Shown here one piece after another: positions 10,190 to 21,120 of a stretch of 64,000 nt of DNA; the stretch's first letter is position 1; every line of letters begins with the position of its first letter. The position numbers and the translations under genes were made by a program. The DNA comes from Pelagerythrobacter marinus (GTDB lineage: Bacteria > Pseudomonadota > Alphaproteobacteria > Sphingomonadales > Sphingomonadaceae), in the NCBI RefSeq assembly GCF_009827515.1, contig NZ_WTYO01000002.1:614873-678872 (forward strand), read 5' to 3'. Below the pieces are notes generated by a model. The model ran no database searches and was not told where the DNA came from. It saw only the letters and a program-made list of their open reading frames with translations.

Positions 10190-10351
10190 ATGCACGAACC
10201 CGACCACAATTCGGAAGACCGCGTGCGGATCGACGCGCGCGATGCCCGCGGCGGCGAAGTGATCCTGCGCCGGCGCCGCAACCGCACGATCTTCATCGCC
10301 GGGCTGGTCGCCTTCGCCGTCCTGGCGATCGCGCTGCGCCTGTTCGGCTGA
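10190..10351 (+). CDS. Small single-pass membrane protein (hypothetical)
   Basis: A 53-residue protein: a charged, Asp/Arg-rich N-terminal half ([20 protein letters not shown]) and one C-terminal membrane helix (about residues 33-50, [19 protein letters not shown]). AAGGAGA precedes the ATG by about 8 nt, a convincing ribosome-binding site. The stop is 4 nt before the next ORF, so the two are probably co-translated. Divergent from smpB. The positive-inside rule places the N-terminus in the cytoplasm. Function unknown. Confidence 0.65.
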   Translation: MHEPDHNSEDRVRIDARDARGGEVILRRRRNRTIFIAGLVAFAVLAIALRLFG

Positions 10352-10355
10352 GGCG

Positions 10356-10661
10356 ATGCCGGGGGAAAGCGCGGAAGAAGCGGCGGACGGGCCCGCGCGC
10401 CTTTACCTGCTGTGGATCGACCCGACGGCGCAGGGCGAGGCGATCGACCTCAACGGCGACGGGCACCCGCTGGCCGACGGCCTGTGGCTGGTCCGCAGCG
10501 CGCTGGACAGGTCCGGCCTCTATCACCGGATCAAGTGGCAATTGCCCGAAGGGGCCGCGCTGCTGCTCGCGCCGCTCGCCGACCAGCGCGACGGCTGGCC
10601 CAAGTTCAAGGGGCTCGCCCCCGGCGCGCTCGCCTGGCTGCGCGCGGGCGAAGCGGGCTAG
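10356..10661 (+). CDS. Hypothetical protein, 101 residues
   Basis: A 101-residue soluble protein without a recognised domain. It starts with an acidic stretch ([20 protein letters not shown]) and contains [20 protein letters not shown], whose DLNGDGHP segment superficially resembles a calcium-binding loop, but no second loop is present. Its composition (balanced hydrophobic and charged residues, few Arg runs) looks like real protein rather than GC-driven frame noise. The start is 4 nt after the preceding stop. The TAG stop overlaps head-on with the LysR gene's stop on the other strand (CTAG at 10658-10661). Confidence 0.6.
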   Translation: MPGESAEEAADGPARLYLLWIDPTAQGEAIDLNGDGHPLADGLWLVRSALDRSGLYHRIKWQLPEGAALLLAPLADQRDGWPKFKGLAPGALAWLRAGEAG

Positions 10662-11482
10662 GCGAAGCGGCCCTGGTCGTCCTGCGCGGTGAGGAAGGCG
10701 ACCAGCGCCTTCACTTTCTTCTGCCGCCACTGCGGCATCGGCGCGACGAGCCAGTACGCACGGCGCCCCTCGTCCGGGCCCTCCAGCGCCTCCAGCCGGC
10801 CGTCGGCCAGCGCGTCCTCGACCAGCAGGTACGGCAGGACCGCCTTGCCGAGCCCGGCGACCGCGCTCGACAGCGCCTGCCCGGCATTGCCGACTTCCAC
10901 GCTCGCTTCCGCGCCTTCGGGCAGCGGGGCGCCCGGCCAGTCGATCCAGTTGTCGAGCACTTCGGCAGAGGCGCCGCTGGCCGCGACCACCACGCGGCGC
11001 GCGGGCGCCAGCTCGACCCCTTCCAGCTCGCCCGGCCCATCGACCAGGCGAACCGCGAAATCGAGGTTCGTCTCGGTGAAATCGGCGTTCTCGTCGGCGA
11101 CGAAGCGGAACCGGATGCCCGGGTTATCCTCGCGGAAGGCGGCCAGGCGCGGGGCCAGCCACTGGGCGTAGAACTCGCGCGGGGCCGCGATCGTGTAGCG
11201 GTCGCTGGCCTGGCCGGCCTGCATCGACTGGACCGATTCCTCGAACTTCAGGAACCCTTCGCGCAGCGAATCGAGCCCGGCCATCCCCTCTTCGGTCAGT
11301 TCCAGCCCCTTGGACGTGCGGCGGAACAGGACGGTGCCGAGATGATCTTCCAGCGCGCGAATCTGCTGGCCGACCGCGGCCGGGGTCACGGCAAGCTCGT
11401 CCGCGGCGCGGGTAAAGCTCAGGTGGCGGGCAGCCGCGTCGTAGACGCGCAGCGCGTTCAAGGGCAGGTGCGTACGCTTCAT
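10658..11482 (-). CDS. LysR-family regulator, GcvA type
   Basis: A 274-residue LysR-type transcription factor. The winged helix-turn-helix spans about residues 1-65, opening LPLNALRVYDAAARHLSFTRAADEL and continuing VTPAAVGQQIRALEDHLG, which is the GcvA-like subgroup style. The effector-binding domain follows. The target cannot be named from sequence; no obvious divergent partner exists, since ppk1 starts 105 bp upstream on the other strand and would be the candidate regulated gene. The ATG at 11482 begins the expected MKRTHLPLNALR. Confidence 0.88.
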   Translation of the reverse strand: MKRTHLPLNALRVYDAAARHLSFTRAADELAVTPAAVGQQIRALEDHLGTVLFRRTSKGLELTEEGMAGLDSLREGFLKFEESVQSMQAGQASDRYTIAAPREFYAQWLAPRLAAFREDNPGIRFRFVADENADFTETNLDFAVRLVDGPGELEGVELAPARRVVVAASGASAEVLDNWIDWPGAPLPEGAEASVEVGNAGQALSSAVAGLGKAVLPYLLVEDALADGRLEALEGPDEGRRAYWLVAPMPQWRQKKVKALVAFLTAQDDQGRFA

Positions 11483-11587
11483 CGTGCCGATGCGGATAGC
11501 GCCAAGGCGCTGGCGCCGCAATCTCGCCGGGTGTAACAGATCGGTAACACGCAGCCACCAAGGGGGCGGCGGAGCTTGGCACGTCGC

Positions 11588-13767
<2,180 letters not shown>

Positions 13768-13771
<4 letters not shown>

Positions 13772-15267
13772 CCGCCTATCGCCCCCTGTCCCTGCGCGCG
13801 CTGCGCCCCGGCCACGACGATCGCCGCGCGGTGATCGACATCGGCTCCAACACCGTGCGGCTGGTGGTCTACGATGGCCCGCCGCGCAGCCCGCGCACGA
13901 TGTGGAACGAGAAAGTCGTCGCCCGCCTCGGGCGCGACCTGGCGGCGACCGGGCGCATTCCGGGCGAGGCCCGCGAACAGGCGCTGGCCGCGCTGGCCCG
14001 CTTCGCCCTGCTGACGCGCGAGCTCGACGTCCACGACGTCCAGACCGTGGCCACGGCCGCCGCGCGCGAGGCGGAAAACGGCCCCGAGTTCCTCGAAAGC
14101 GTCCGGGCCCTGGGGCTGGAACCACGCCTGCTGACGGGGGAGGAAGAGGCGATCGCCTCGGCCTACGGCGTCATCGGCGCATTTGCCGGGGCGCGCGGGG
14201 TCATCGCCGACCTCGGCGGCGGCAGCCTCGAGCTGGTCGGGATAGAGGACGGCCAGTGCCGCGACGGGGACAGCCTGCCGCTCGGCACGCTGCGGTTGCC
14301 GGCCCTGCGCGCCGGCAAGGCGGGCGCGTTCGAACGGGCGGTGGAAAAGACGCTGAAGAAAGCCGGCTGGGCCGCCGCGCAGCCGGGGCCGCTCTACATG
14401 GTCGGCGGCACCTGGCGCGCGCTCGCGGCCTATGCCATGCGCTCCGACGACTACCCCCTTACCGATCCGCACGGCTTCCGCCTCACGCGCGGGCAGGCGG
14501 CGAAAGTCGCCGGCAAGGTGGCCGGGAGCGATCCGGCGCAGCTGGCGGAGATCGACGGGATCGGCTCCGCGCGCGCGGGGGCCCTGCCCGATGCCGCGGC
14601 CCTGCTGCAGGTCATGCTGCGCGAACTGGAGCCCGAAGGGCTGGTCTTTTCCAGCTGGGGCCTGCGCGAAGGGCTGCTCTACCAGCGGCTCGAACCGCTG
14701 GAACGCGACAAGGATCCGCTGATCGTCGCCGTGGCCGACTTCGCCGCCCCGATGAAGAGCGCAATCACCGATGCCGCGCTGATGAGCGCCTGGGTCGTCG
14801 ATATCGCGGACGGCGGCGGACCGCAGAGCGAACGCCTGCGCCTCGCCGGGGCGCTCCTGTCGTTGGCGCTGCACCGGGTGGAGCCCAATTTCCGCACCAG
14901 CCAGGCACTCGAATGGGCGCTGGACAAGCGCTGGGTCGGCCTCGACGCGCGCGGGCGGGCCATGATCGCGGCCATGCTTCTGGGCAGTTGCAACAAGACC
15001 GCCTGGCCCACGCGCGTCGGTGCCCTGGCGAGCGAGGAGGACTTGCGCGAGGCCATGGCCTGGGGCCTCGCCATGCGCCTCGCCCGGCGGCTGGGCGCGA
15101 CCTCGCGCGTATCGCTGATGACCAGCGCGCTGGCCCGCACGAAGAAGAAACTGGTCCTGCGGCTCGACGAAAGCCGCGCCGCGCTGGCCGGCGAAGGGGT
15201 CATGCGCGACCTCGCCGGGCTGTCGGACTGGATGGACCTCGCGCCCGAGTTGCAGATTACGGCCTAG
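13768..15267 (+). CDS. ppx: Exopolyphosphatase / Ppx-GppA family
   Basis: Hydrolyses terminal phosphate from polyphosphate (or pppGpp in the GppA branch). The ASKHA phosphate-binding motif DIGSNTVRLVV is near residues 24-34, the second glycine loop ADLGGGSLELV near 149-159, and LLTGEEEAIASAYGV between them is typical of the family. A C-terminal HD-like helical region follows, giving 499 residues as for standard bacterial Ppx. The start overlaps the ppk1 stop (ATGA). Adjacency to ppk1 favours polyphosphate over pppGpp as main substrate, though both activities are possible. Confidence 0.94.
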
Positions 15268-15316
15268 CCGCGCGGAGGGCGCCTTTCGCGGGCCCGCCGG
15301 CGCGATACCGGGCGCG

Positions 15317-15715
15317 CTAGTCCGCGGTGGCGGGGGCGGCGAGCGGAAAATAGGGAATTCGCACTTCCAGCGGCGTGCCGTCGGCGCGATGGAAGGTATA
15401 GAACCCTTCCATCGACCCGTGCGGAGTCGGCAGCGGGCAGCCCGACACGTAATCGTGGCTTTCGCCCGGGGTCAGGACCGGCATTTCACCCACCACGCCC
15501 TCGCCATCGACGAGGTTCACCGCCCCGCGCGCATCGGTGATTCGCCAGTGCCGGGTCATCAGCTGGACCCGCTCGGTCGATCCGTTCTCGATCCGGATAT
15601 GATAGACCCAGAACCACTTCCCCGCCTCGGGCTGCGACTGCTCGGGCAGGAAATTCACCGCCACCCGAACGGTGATCCCCTCAGTGATCGCGGCGTGTTG
15701 GAACAGCTGTTTCAT
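15317..15715 (-). CDS. apaG: ApaG protein
   Basis: A 132-residue ApaG/DUF525 protein: an immunoglobulin-like beta sandwich of unclear biochemical role, linked in enterobacteria to Ap4A and cobalt phenotypes. Family signatures are visible: GITVRVAVNFLPEQSQP, WVYHIRIEN, LMTRHWRITDA, GVVGEMPVLTPGESHDYVSG and the GSMEGFYTF block. Length is normal. It converges on ppx (50 bp between stops) and shares a strand with the downstream-named S9 peptidase, which is separated by 68 bp. Confidence 0.95.
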   Translation of the reverse strand: MKQLFQHAAITEGITVRVAVNFLPEQSQPEAGKWFWVYHIRIENGSTERVQLMTRHWRITDARGAVNLVDGEGVVGEMPVLTPGESHDYVSGCPLPTPHGSMEGFYTFHRADGTPLEVRIPYFPLAAPATAD

Positions 15716-15783
15716 CGCGACACCAAGGATAGAGGCACCGGTGGCGGACGGTAAAGGCCGGATTGCGCGCCGGGCGGCAAATC

Positions 15784-17742
15784 TCAATCCGCCGGGTTAT
15801 GCCGATGAAGAAAATCGAGCAGGGCCGACAGGAACTCGGCCTCGTTCTCGGGGTCTTCGAGGTGGTGCGTGTCGTCCAGCACCAGAGTTTCAAGGGCCAC
15901 GCCGGCGTCCTTCGCGGCATCGACCATCAGGGTGAACTGGCGCAGCGGCACGACCTTGTCATGGCGCCCCTGGGCAAGGAACACCGGCCGGGACAGCCGG
16001 CGAGCCTGGCGCGCCGGGGATATCGCATCTTCGTCGAAGTCTTCCTCGCCCCGAACGCGCTCGCGCCATTGCGAATAGGTCGAACGATGGAGGAAACGCC
16101 GGTCGTGGCGCAGCATGTCCTCCCAGTCGGTAACGCCCGAGTAACTGGCCGCGCAGCGATAACGCTCCGGGTTGCGGATGGCACCCCAGAGGGCCGCGTA
16201 GCCGCCATAGCTGGCGCCCACCAGGCACACGCGCGCGGGATCGGCGAATCCGGCTTCCACCGCCCAGTCCATCGCGTCGTCGAGGTCGTCCTGCATCGCG
16301 CCCCCGATCTGCCCGGCACCCAGCGCCTCGAACGCTTCGCCCCTGCCGGAGGAACCGCGGAAATTGGGCTGGAGAACGGCATAGCCACGATTGGCGAGAA
16401 GCTGCACCCAGTCGCTGTAGACCAGTGCGTCGCGCACGCCGAAGGGTCCGCCGTGAGGCATGACGATCAACGGCAGTCGCTCGCGCCCGCTCCCGCGCGG
16501 CAGGGTCAGGTAGGCGCGAATCTCGGTCCCGTCGCGGGCAGTGAAGCTATGCGCGCTCGATGGAGCCAGGTGACGGATGTCGATCTGCGGCCTGATATTG
16601 CCGACCAGGTCGAGCCGGCCCTCGCCCGGCGTGAAGACATAGAGACCGCCGGGATCGGCCGGCCCCGACTGCCGCACGAGCATCCGGTCGGTGCCGGCGA
16701 GGTCGATCATCCTCACGTTGCTACCCGGCAGAACCTGCTGCAACCGCTGCTGGAGCGCGCGCAATTCCCCGTCGAACCAGTGGGTGCGCGGCTCGTCATC
16801 CGTATAGACGACGCCCAGGAGCCGACCGGACGCGTCGTAGACCGCACGGTCGAGATCCCATTCCGCATGTTCGTAGACCACGCGGCCCAGTTCCCCCGTG
16901 CGATAGTCGATCTCTCGCAGGACGCGGCGTCCGCCGTCGCCGGATGCCATGACGTAGCCGAGATCGCTGCCTGCCCTAAAGCTCGGTTCGCGCCAGTACG
17001 ACCATGCATCGCTGCCAGCCGAAACGCGCGTGATCTTGCGGAACGGCTCGCCGGGCCCCGAACGATACCATATCCGGGCCGAACCGTATTCGCTGAACCG
17101 CATCCCCAGCCGCACCACCCCGGCATTGTCGGCCCACCAGCGGTCCACGCCTCGGGTCTTTTCCTGCACGCGTTCGGGTTCGGCGCCCTCGCCCTGGTCC
17201 AGCGACACGCGCCAGACTTCCGGGCTGGCGGTCTGGTCCCGCCGTACCGAGAGGAGGAAGTAACGTCCCGCGCGATCGACGTGGATCACGTCATCGCCGA
17301 CGATCCCTTGCTTCAGCCCGACGTAGCGAAGCGTCTGCCGCGGGACATCGAAGGCCATGAGGCGCGAAAAGCGCGCGTGATAGCGGTTGTTCTCCTGCTC
17401 CAGCATGACCGAGACGAGCAGGGTGTCGTCCCCTGCCCAGCGGAACCAGTTGACGTCGTCCGCACTGCCCAGGTCGACCGCCGAAAGCGCCCGCAAGTCG
17501 TCGGAAGAATGGACTTTGAGGATCGCCCTCCCGTCCTCGACCCGCACATAGGCGAATGCGGCCCCCGTGGCCGAAAGCTCGGCGTCGGCAAGCCCGGCAG
17601 GCGCAGTGAAGGCCTCGACCGGGATCGTGGGCGGGGCGGTTTCCGCTCCGGCTTCGGGCACCGCCACCCCGGACGCCGTGGCCGCGTCCGGACCGGCCAG
17701 CGACAGCAGCGCGGTGAACAGGCCGACGGACCACGATCGCAT
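15784..17742 (-). CDS. S9-family prolyl oligopeptidase-like serine peptidase, exported
   Basis: A 652-residue alpha/beta-hydrolase peptidase (acylaminoacyl-peptidase/dipeptidyl-peptidase type). A signal peptide is present (MRSWSVGLFTALLSLAGPDA). The N-terminal beta-propeller-like region runs to about residue 380, then the catalytic domain with HGGPFGVRDA (oxyanion region), the nucleophile Ser near residue 511 in VGASYGGYAAL, the Asp in GRHDKVVPL and the His in DTHHLEDPENE. The triad is therefore complete. Predicted periplasmic or secreted peptide hydrolysis. It stands alone between apaG and metZ. Confidence 0.9.
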   Translation of the reverse strand: MRSWSVGLFTALLSLAGPDAATASGVAVPEAGAETAPPTIPVEAFTAPAGLADAELSATGAAFAYVRVEDGRAILKVHSSDDLRALSAVDLGSADDVNWFRWAGDDTLLVSVMLEQENNRYHARFSRLMAFDVPRQTLRYVGLKQGIVGDDVIHVDRAGRYFLLSVRRDQTASPEVWRVSLDQGEGAEPERVQEKTRGVDRWWADNAGVVRLGMRFSEYGSARIWYRSGPGEPFRKITRVSAGSDAWSYWREPSFRAGSDLGYVMASGDGGRRVLREIDYRTGELGRVVYEHAEWDLDRAVYDASGRLLGVVYTDDEPRTHWFDGELRALQQRLQQVLPGSNVRMIDLAGTDRMLVRQSGPADPGGLYVFTPGEGRLDLVGNIRPQIDIRHLAPSSAHSFTARDGTEIRAYLTLPRGSGRERLPLIVMPHGGPFGVRDALVYSDWVQLLANRGYAVLQPNFRGSSGRGEAFEALGAGQIGGAMQDDLDDAMDWAVEAGFADPARVCLVGASYGGYAALWGAIRNPERYRCAASYSGVTDWEDMLRHDRRFLHRSTYSQWRERVRGEEDFDEDAISPARQARRLSRPVFLAQGRHDKVVPLRQFTLMVDAAKDAGVALETLVLDDTHHLEDPENEAEFLSALLDFLHRHNPAD

Positions 17743-17795
17743 TGCTTCCCCCCCGTTTCGCTCCCGGGGGAAAAGCTAGCGCCGGGTCCGCCCGA

Positions 17796-19001
17796 TTAAA
17801 AGCCCGCCGCGGACAGGGCGCGGTCGAGGTCTTCGCGCAGGTCTTCCGGGTCTTCGAGGCCGACGTTGATCCGCAGGAGCCCCTCGGTCACGCCCATCTC
17901 GGCGCGCGCGTCCTCGCTCATGCCCGCGTGGGTCGTGCTGGCCGGGTGGCACATGAGGCTGCGGGCATCGCCGATGTTGTTGGAGATGTCGATCAGCTCG
18001 AGCGCGTCGAGCAGGGCGAAGGCTTTCTCCCGGCTGCCGAGGTCGAGCGCGAAGATCGGGCCGAAGGCATCCATCTGCCGCGCCGCGAGGGCATGGCCGG
18101 GATGGCTTTCGAGCCCCGGGTGCAGCACCCGGGGGCCGCGTTCTTCGACGAACCGGCCGAGTTCCAGCGCGTTCTCGCTCTGCCGGTGGGCGCGCAGGTC
18201 CAGCGTTTCCAGCCCCTTGTGCACGATCCAGGCGTTGAACGGGGAAAGGCTGGGCCCGGTGTTGCGCTGGAACGGCAGCAGCGTTTCATCGATGAACTCG
18301 CGGCTGCCGCAGACCGCGCCGGCCAGCACGCGCCCCTGGCCATCCATCAGCTTGGTCGCGCTGTAGGCGACGATGTCGGCCCCGAATTCGAGCGGGCGCT
18401 GCAGCGCGGCGGTGGCGAAGGCATTGTCTACCACCGTGGTGATCCCCTTCGCCCGCGCGAGGCCGCAGACATGGGCGAGATCGACGACGTCAAGCGTCGG
18501 GTTGGCCGGGGTCTCGAAGAAGAAGACTTTGGTGTTCGGGCGGATCGCCGCTTCCCACGCGGCATTGTCCGCGCTGTCGATCACGGTCGTCTCGATCCCG
18601 AAGCGGGGGCACAGGTGATCGACCAGCCAACGGCAAGAGCCGAAGGCGGCACGGGCGGCCACGACGTGATCGCCGACCGAAAGCTGGCACAGCAGCGCCG
18701 CGGTCATCGCCGCCATGCCGCTGGCCTGGGCGCGGCAGGCCTCCGCCCCTTCCATCAGGGCGATGCGTTCCTCCAGCATGGCGACCGTCGGGTTCTGCAG
18801 GCGGGAATAGGTCATCCCCTCCTCCTCCCCCGCGAAACGGGCGGCGACGGTGGCCGCGTCGTCGTAGGTATAGCCGGAGGTGAGGAACAGCGCCTCGCTC
18901 GTTTCCCCGTGCTCGCTGCGCCAGGTGCCGCCGCGCACGGCCCGGGTGGCCGGGCGCCATTTGCGGGTCACCGCGCGATCCATGCCGATCGTCTTCTTCA
19001 T
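17796..19001 (-). CDS. metZ: O-succinylhomoserine sulfhydrylase
   Basis: PLP-dependent Cys/Met-metabolism enzyme that makes homocysteine from O-succinylhomoserine and sulfide. The 401-residue protein shows TSGYTYDDAATVAARFAGE, the GMTYSRLQNPT block and the PLP lysine in YSATKLMDGQGRVLAG. The TRAVRGGTWRSEHGETSE N-terminus and the C-terminal HPASTTHAGMSEDARAEMGV segment point to MetZ rather than MetB or MetY. The ATG at 19001 begins MKKTIGMDR. Upstream there are only 92 bp, filled by the terminator of the preceding gene, so no SAM riboswitch is visible. Confidence 0.92.
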   Translation of the reverse strand: MKKTIGMDRAVTRKWRPATRAVRGGTWRSEHGETSEALFLTSGYTYDDAATVAARFAGEEEGMTYSRLQNPTVAMLEERIALMEGAEACRAQASGMAAMTAALLCQLSVGDHVVAARAAFGSCRWLVDHLCPRFGIETTVIDSADNAAWEAAIRPNTKVFFFETPANPTLDVVDLAHVCGLARAKGITTVVDNAFATAALQRPLEFGADIVAYSATKLMDGQGRVLAGAVCGSREFIDETLLPFQRNTGPSLSPFNAWIVHKGLETLDLRAHRQSENALELGRFVEERGPRVLHPGLESHPGHALAARQMDAFGPIFALDLGSREKAFALLDALELIDISNNIGDARSLMCHPASTTHAGMSEDARAEMGVTEGLLRINVGLEDPEDLREDLDRALSAAGF

Positions 19002-19040
19002 CGCCGGCGCTCTAACGGCGCGCGGGCGGGCAGCGCAACG

Positions 19041-19067
19041 AAAAAGGGCGGCGCCGCGGCGCCGCCC
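19041..19067 (-). terminator. Intrinsic terminator after the 75-residue gene
   Basis: A perfect 10-bp inverted repeat GGCGGCGCC-type stem (19047-19067) is followed on the minus strand by five T (19045-19041). It lies 27 bp past the stop of the 19094-19321 gene and separates it from metZ. Confidence 0.8.
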
Positions 19068-19093
19068 TTTCCCTATTCCAAGCGATCGGCGCG

Positions 19094-19321
19094 TCAGACG
19101 CTGACCGGATCCTCGTCATCGTCTTCGGAGACGATCAGGATGACCATGCCGATAGCCGCCAGCGCGGCGATGATCAGGCCGGCGCTGATCCCCGAACCGG
19201 CCAGTTCCGACTCACCGGCAACCGGCTGCGCGGCGCGATCGGCCGCCTGGGCCTGCGCCGCCACCGGAGCAGCCGCGAGCGATGCCGCGGCGGTCGCGAA
19301 AAAGAAATTACGAAGCTTCAT
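19094..19321 (-). CDS. Small exported/membrane protein, 75 residues
   Basis: A 75-residue protein with an N-terminal signal peptide (MKLRNFFFATAAASLAAAPVAAQAQA) and a C-terminal hydrophobic helix (about residues 46-64, SAGLIIAALAAIGMVILIV) ending in an acidic tail EDDDEDPVSV. The layout, signal peptide plus glycine-containing helix plus acid tail, recurs in short hypothetical proteins of Sphingomonadales. The function is unknown. A clean terminator follows, and its upstream region is AT-richer than the surroundings, consistent with an independent, possibly strong, promoter. Confidence 0.7.
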   Translation of the reverse strand: MKLRNFFFATAAASLAAAPVAAQAQAADRAAQPVAGESELAGSGISAGLIIAALAAIGMVILIVSEDDDEDPVSV

Positions 19322-19459
19322 ACAAACTGACCCTTCCGTTCCATGGATGTTACATCACCGAGGACAATGAAGGACCTAAGCAGATCGTTCCCGTAACTCC
19401 AAGCCCTTTTGTGAAAATACATGAACTCGGCCCGTCGTATAGATACAACGCCTCGTGGA

Positions 19460-19651
19460 TCAGGACGGGCTGAGGTGGGAGCTGCCGGGAAGGTCGGGCG
19501 ACTCGGGCGTGCCCGGTGTCCATCCGTCCGGCGTGCGGACCATGAGAGTGCGGCACCAGCGGCACCTGCCGACGTATGTCGTGCCTTCGCGGCGAACGCG
19601 TTTTCGCCGAACCTTGTGACCGAATAGCGTACATGCCCAGTGACGAGCCAT
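19460..19651 (-). CDS. Small candidate zinc-ribbon protein, 63 residues
   Basis: A 63-residue protein beginning MARHWACTLFGHKVRRKR. Cys7, His12, then Cys30 and Cys33 (CRWCRTLMVRTPDGW) make a C-x4-H ... C-x2-C pattern compatible with one zinc site; the C-terminus is a Pro/Ser-rich tail. The core resembles short CxLxGHK...CxxC proteins seen in alphaproteobacteria and phage-derived loci (from memory, not searched). The ATG at 19651 was chosen over the longer frame because the zinc-type core starts there. Function unknown, possibly nucleic-acid binding. Confidence 0.55.
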   Translation of the reverse strand: MARHWACTLFGHKVRRKRVRREGTTYVGRCRWCRTLMVRTPDGWTPGTPESPDLPGSSHLSPS

Positions 19652-19844
19652 CGAATCCCTCCGTTGTGGAGCGCCCCGACCAAGTGCCTTCGGAAAAGTT
19701 GTCCCGCTCGTTGCGCGAATCGCGCGCAGCGGCGGGCTGTTCTCTTTGGCGGCTGCATACACCGGGCGTGCACCGCCTGTTAAGTATAAATCCCCGGGTG
19801 CCCGGACTTGCCCCATCGCGGGACGGACACTATCCGTCCGCGCG

Positions 19845-21116
19845 ATGAGCCCGGCGCACGATCACCAGCGCGACCCGATCGGAGCCTGCGCCGCAATCGC
19901 AATCGCTTTCCTCGGCCTGTGCCTCGTGCGCATCTCGGTCCCCGGCGATCCCTATTTCGACGAGATCCACTATCTTCCCGCGGCACGCGAGCTGCTGGGA
20001 GGGGGGGCGTACCTCAACCGCGAGCATCCGCTGCTGGGCAAGGAACTCATCGCGCTGGGCATCGCGCTGTTCGGCGACCACGCCTGGGGCTGGCGGACGA
20101 TGCCCGCGCTCGCCGGTGCGGGCGCGCTGTTCGCGTTCTCCCGCGCGGCCTGGTTCGCGACCGCATCGCGCTTTGCGGCGATCGCCTACGCCATCCTGCT
20201 CGCCAGCGGATTCGCGCTGTTCGTTCACAGCCGGATCGCCATGCTCGACGTGTTCTCCGTCGCTTTCTTCGCGCTGGCGCTGTGGCAATGCGCGGCTGCG
20301 GTGCGCGAGCCGGAAACGGGCCGCCGGCGGCTGGCGGTCGCCGGGGTCGCGCTGGGCCTGTCGATGGCGGCGAAGTGGAACGCGGTGCCGCTGGCAGTCG
20401 TGCCGGGTCTCGCTTTCTTCGCCGCGCGGCTGGCGGCGGGCCGGCGGCGCCTGCTGACCAGCCGGCGCGGCATTCCCGTTCCCGGCCTTTCGCTGGCCGA
20501 GGCGGCGATCTGGCTCGGCCTCGTGCCGCTGGCGGTCTACTGGCTGACGTTCCTGCCGGCCTATTTCCTGTCCACCGGGGCCCTGCCGGCCAACGGCTTC
20601 GTCGCCCTGCACCGCGAGATCGTCGCCCTGCAGGAAAGCGTGGTCGAACCGCACCCCTACCAGTCGCGCTGGGCCGAATGGGTGCTGAACCTGCGTGCCA
20701 TCTGGTATCTCTACGAGCCGATCGAGGGCGCGCACCGCGGGATCGTGCTGCTGGGCAACCCGCTGACGATGCTGCTCGGCCTCCCCGCGCTTGGCTGGGC
20801 CGCGTGGCGCGCGCTGGCAGGCGAGCGCGCGGCGCTGGCCATCGTCGTGCTCTATGCGGTCAGCCTCGGTTTCTGGATAGTGGTGAACAAGCCGGTCCAG
20901 TTCTATTACCACTATTTCCTGCCGAGCTGCTTCCTGCTCGGTGCGCTGGCCCTCGCGCTCGACGCGCTGTGGCAGCGCGGCCGGCGCGGCCTCGCGGCGG
21001 GGACGCTGGCCGCCAGCCTGGCGCTGTTCGCCTGGTTCTACCCGATCCTCAGCGCCGCGCCGCTGGCGGACAGGCACGCCTTCGTCGCCTGGACCTGGCT
21101 GCCCGGCTGGCGCTAG
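19845..21116 (+). CDS. Dolichyl-phosphate-mannose-type glycosyltransferase (GT39-like)
   Basis: A 423-residue polytopic membrane protein of the PMT/GT39-C group, which transfers sugars from polyprenyl-phosphate donors in the periplasm. The first loop holds the catalytic-type acidic motif PYFDEIHYLPAARELL just after the first helix, then NREHPLLGKELIALG, both hallmarks of the family. About ten helices follow, with a PxPxQSRWAEW region in a late loop. The ATG at 19845 is preferred; an upstream ATG at 19746 adds 33 residues with no hydrophobic character. It converges on the GT2-GtrA gene with only 4 bp between stops, and that enzyme could supply its lipid-linked sugar donor (inference). Confidence 0.82.
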   Translation: MSPAHDHQRDPIGACAAIAIAFLGLCLVRISVPGDPYFDEIHYLPAARELLGGGAYLNREHPLLGKELIALGIALFGDHAWGWRTMPALAGAGALFAFSRAAWFATASRFAAIAYAILLASGFALFVHSRIAMLDVFSVAFFALALWQCAAAVREPETGRRRLAVAGVALGLSMAAKWNAVPLAVVPGLAFFAARLAAGRRRLLTSRRGIPVPGLSLAEAAIWLGLVPLAVYWLTFLPAYFLSTGALPANGFVALHREIVALQESVVEPHPYQSRWAEWVLNLRAIWYLYEPIEGAHRGIVLLGNPLTMLLGLPALGWAAWRALAGERAALAIVVLYAVSLGFWIVVNKPVQFYYHYFLPSCFLLGALALALDALWQRGRRGLAAGTLAASLALFAWFYPILSAAPLADRHAFVAWTWLPGWR

Positions 21117-21120
21117 GGCC

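Noticed and set aside
6508..10692. A 1394-codon open frame on the plus strand
   Set aside because: Antisense to cckA, the DUF2062 gene and smpB; low-complexity Arg/Ala/His composition and no motif.
19002..19093. SAM riboswitch before metZ
   Set aside because: The 92-bp gap is filled by the terminator of the upstream small gene; no SAM-II pseudoknot pattern is visible.
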